The position numbers and the translations under genes were made by a program. From JALVDI01 sp039186435 (GTDB taxonomy: Bacteria; Myxococcota_A; Polyangia; Polyangiales; Houyiibacteriaceae), in assembly GCA_039186435.1 (NCBI GenBank), contig JBCDAA010000100.1, forward strand, positions 1 through 23,662: a DNA stretch of 23,662 nucleotides, written 5' to 3'. This document shows positions 22,215-23,662 of this stretch, piece after piece. Numbering within the stretch: the stretch's first letter is position 1; every line of letters begins with the position of its first letter. Under the pieces are notes generated by a model. It ran no database searches. It was not told where the DNA came from and worked only from the letters and a program-made list of their open reading frames with translations.

Positions 22215-23080
22215 TGCTTTCTCCCACCTTCGTAGTGATAGAACCCGCGGCCGCCCTTGCGACCGGTCCAGCCCGCCGCGACGTAGTTTCGAAGAATTGC
22301 GGGCGGACGGTATTTGTCGTCGCCAAACTCACGGTGAAGAACCTCGCCGATGAAGAGCACCGTATCGAGACCGATCAGGTCGGCAAGCTCGAAGGGACCC
22401 ATCGGGTGGTTGAGGCCGAGCTTGGCCGCCGCGTCGATGTCCTCCACGGTGCCGAGCCCTTCCTGCAGCGCGAAGCACGCCTCGTTCAGAAAGGGGATCA
22501 GCATGCGGTTGACGATGAAGCCGGGCATGTCCTTCGTCGTCACGAGCACCTTTCCCATCGTTTCACCGAGGGCAAAGGTCGACGAAAAGGTGTCGTCGCT
22601 CGTCTGCAGCGCGCGGACGATTTCCACGAGCTTCATGCGCGGGACTGGGTTCATGAAGTGCATGCCGATGACACGCTCGGGTCGCTTCGTGACCGCCGCG
22701 AGCTTCGTCAAACTGATCGACGAGGTGTTGCTCGCGAGGATCGCGCCCTCCTTCATCGCCTCGTCCGCCGCGCGAAAGATGTCGGATTTGACGTCGATGT
22801 TCTCCGTCGCCGCCTCGACCGTGATGTCCGCGTTACCGAGGGACGCGTAGTCGGCCGACGCCTGAATGCGGCCCAGGATCGCATCGCGATCCGGTTCGCT
22901 CAGACGACCCTTGCCCACGTCCCTCTGCAGGAGTTTGGCGATGCGCGCCTTTCCAGCCGAGGCACGCTCGTCGGTCGCGTCGAGAAGGACCACGTCGTAG
23001 CCGCTCGCCGCTGCTACCTGCGCGATGCCGCTGCCCATTTGCCCGGCGCCGATCACGCCAAAGACCTTGATGTCGCTCAT
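22211..23080 (-). CDS. hbd: 3-hydroxybutyryl-CoA dehydrogenase
   Basis: The 289-residue enzyme interconverts 3-hydroxybutyryl-CoA and acetoacetyl-CoA with NAD(P). The dinucleotide site GAGQMG is at 11-16 with Asp34 at the second strand end, favouring NAD. Catalytic and substrate residues are present: Ser120 (SNTSSIS), His141 (GMHFMNP), Glu153 and Asn191 (GFIVNRML). The C-terminal domain has NHPMGPFELADLIGLD. Length matches the short single-domain form (Hbd/PaaH) and not a FadB fusion. It lies 45 bases downstream of the right-edge gene and overlaps the crotonase start by four bases. PaaH in a phenylacetate pathway is possible, but no paa genes are visible. Confidence 0.95.
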   Translation of the reverse strand: MSDIKVFGVIGAGQMGSGIAQVAAASGYDVVLLDATDERASAGKARIAKLLQRDVGKGRLSEPDRDAILGRIQASADYASLGNADITVEAATENIDVKSDIFRAADEAMKEGAILASNTSSISLTKLAAVTKRPERVIGMHFMNPVPRMKLVEIVRALQTSDDTFSSTFALGETMGKVLVTTKDMPGFIVNRMLIPFLNEACFALQEGLGTVEDIDAAAKLGLNHPMGPFELADLIGLDTVLFIGEVLHREFGDDKYRPPAILRNYVAAGWTGRKGGRGFYHYEGGRKQ

Positions 23081-23125
23081 GGTGCGGCGGGACTAACAGG
23101 TGGGCGCAGGCCGCGTCAAACGGGG

Positions 23126-23662
23126 CTACCCGCCGTCTGCGCGCCCTCGACCGATGCGGCGCGGCGCGTCGTAGGCGGCCCAGCGATCGTCGTCCTCACG
23201 GCGGAATCGCACTCGGGCCGCATAGGCACCGGGCTCCCCGGAAATCGCTTCCGTAATCTCGACCAGACTCAAGTAGAGCGCGTCGTCGGCCTGGTCGAGA
23301 ACCGCGTGGTCTACCAGGCGATCGCCCGCCTCGCAGGCCGCCCTGCGCAGACGGAGGAGCCCCGCAGCGACACCTTCCCCCACTCCTCCTTTTGCGCGCG
23401 CGATCCGCTGGAGCAACAGCGTCAGCGAACGCCCCAGCAGCGCACGCGAGCGGCCCCGACTTCGCGCCTGCTGCGCCACCCGTTCGGCAGCCTCCGCGCG
23501 GGCACGTTCCCGTGCCGAGTGACCAAAGCGCGGGAGCCGATCGAGCGCGTCCAGGAGCGTCTCGTCGTCGTGGCCGATGGGAAGTGGCGTCACATCGATC
23601 CCCAGGGGACGATGGTCTGCAAGATCGGCGCGCGTCGCGTACCAGACCTTGCGCGTGGCCTC
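23126..23662 (-). CDS. C-terminal part of a PEP-utilising-enzyme-like protein lacking the phosphohistidine domain
   Basis: The frame is open from the right edge to a TAG at 23126-23128, giving 178 residues; the start is outside the window. A GTG at 23593 could start a shorter product, but the 23 codons before it are open and read naturally (KVWYATRADLADHRPL), so a longer gene is more likely. The sequence resembles the helical region of PEP synthase/rifampin-phosphotransferase-like proteins, seen in ALDRLPRFGHSARER, many Arg-rich helices and DQADDALYLSLVEI. In those proteins a phosphohistidine swivel domain follows. Here the protein stops shortly after the RRIGRG segment. The family call is by eye and moderate; a truncated or specialised homologue is my reading. 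Confidence 0.6.
   Translation of the reverse strand, partial: EATRKVWYATRADLADHRPLGIDVTPLPIGHDDETLLDALDRLPRFGHSARERARAEAAERVAQQARSRGRSRALLGRSLTLLLQRIARAKGGVGEGVAAGLLRLRRAACEAGDRLVDHAVLDQADDALYLSLVEITEAISGEPGAYAARVRFRREDDDRWAAYDAPRRIGRGRADGG

Noticed and set aside
23088..23116. Promoter before hbd (TTGACG with 17-base spacing to TTAGTC)
   Set aside because: The -10 hexamer matches poorly, and the gene may be read from the upstream gene.

Overview
The window is G+C-rich, gene-dense bacterial DNA. It most resembles a Myxococcota (Polyangia-like) or related 'deltaproteobacterial' chromosome. That assignment is an inference from content: an alternative complex III (ACIII) locus, a Ser/Thr protein kinase fused to a DUF4388-like domain, a TPR-adenylate cyclase, an FG-GAP/UnbV lipoprotein with a Cys-rich N-terminus, and an LRR protein. 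No rRNA, tRNA, CRISPR array, insertion sequence or phage gene was seen. No gap between genes exceeds about 131 bases.

Left part (1-6781, all minus strand). Reading right to left: a SAM-dependent O-methyltransferase, a small membrane-anchored protein of unknown function, then the ACIII genes actA (pentaheme cytochrome c), actB (fused molybdopterin-type/Fe-S protein) and actC (NrfD-like quinol-oxidising membrane subunit). A further gene, running off the left edge, begins with a charged Ala/Glu/Lys-rich segment encoded by a 33-bp tandem repeat. actB and actC overlap by 4 bases and actC is 3 bases from the edge gene, so they look co-translated. ACIII takes electrons from quinol and passes them to cytochrome c or directly to a terminal oxidase.

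Middle part (6827-13162, plus strand). A kinase gene diverges from the methyltransferase across only 45 bases. It is followed by a compact serA-hisZ-purA operon: first step of serine synthesis, regulatory subunit of ATP phosphoribosyltransferase, and adenylosuccinate synthetase. The ends of purA and ridA are 8 bases apart, and both stop codons lie in one small inverted repeat.

Minus-strand operon (17418 down to 13171). Exonuclease III, a four-helix membrane protein, a TPR-adenylate cyclase (its GTG start overlaps the membrane protein stop), a DUF6151/GFA-like Cys-rich protein and RidA are packed with gaps of 18 bases or less.

Right part. On the plus strand are an FG-GAP/ASPIC-UnbV lipoprotein and a large two-part LRR protein of unknown function. 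On the minus strand, an hbd-crotonase pair (3-hydroxyacyl-CoA dehydrogenase plus enoyl-CoA hydratase, consecutive steps of acyl-CoA/butyrate-type metabolism) follows a right-edge gene. That edge gene resembles the central part of PEP-utilising phosphotransferases but stops before the usual phosphohistidine domain.

Most of the window is ordinary housekeeping and respiratory content. The less ordinary items are the non-RD (HQD) kinase with its unusual C-terminal domains, the membrane protein coupled to the cyclase, the two-block LRR protein, the repeat-encoded charged N-terminus next to ACIII, and the truncated PEP-utilising-like protein.
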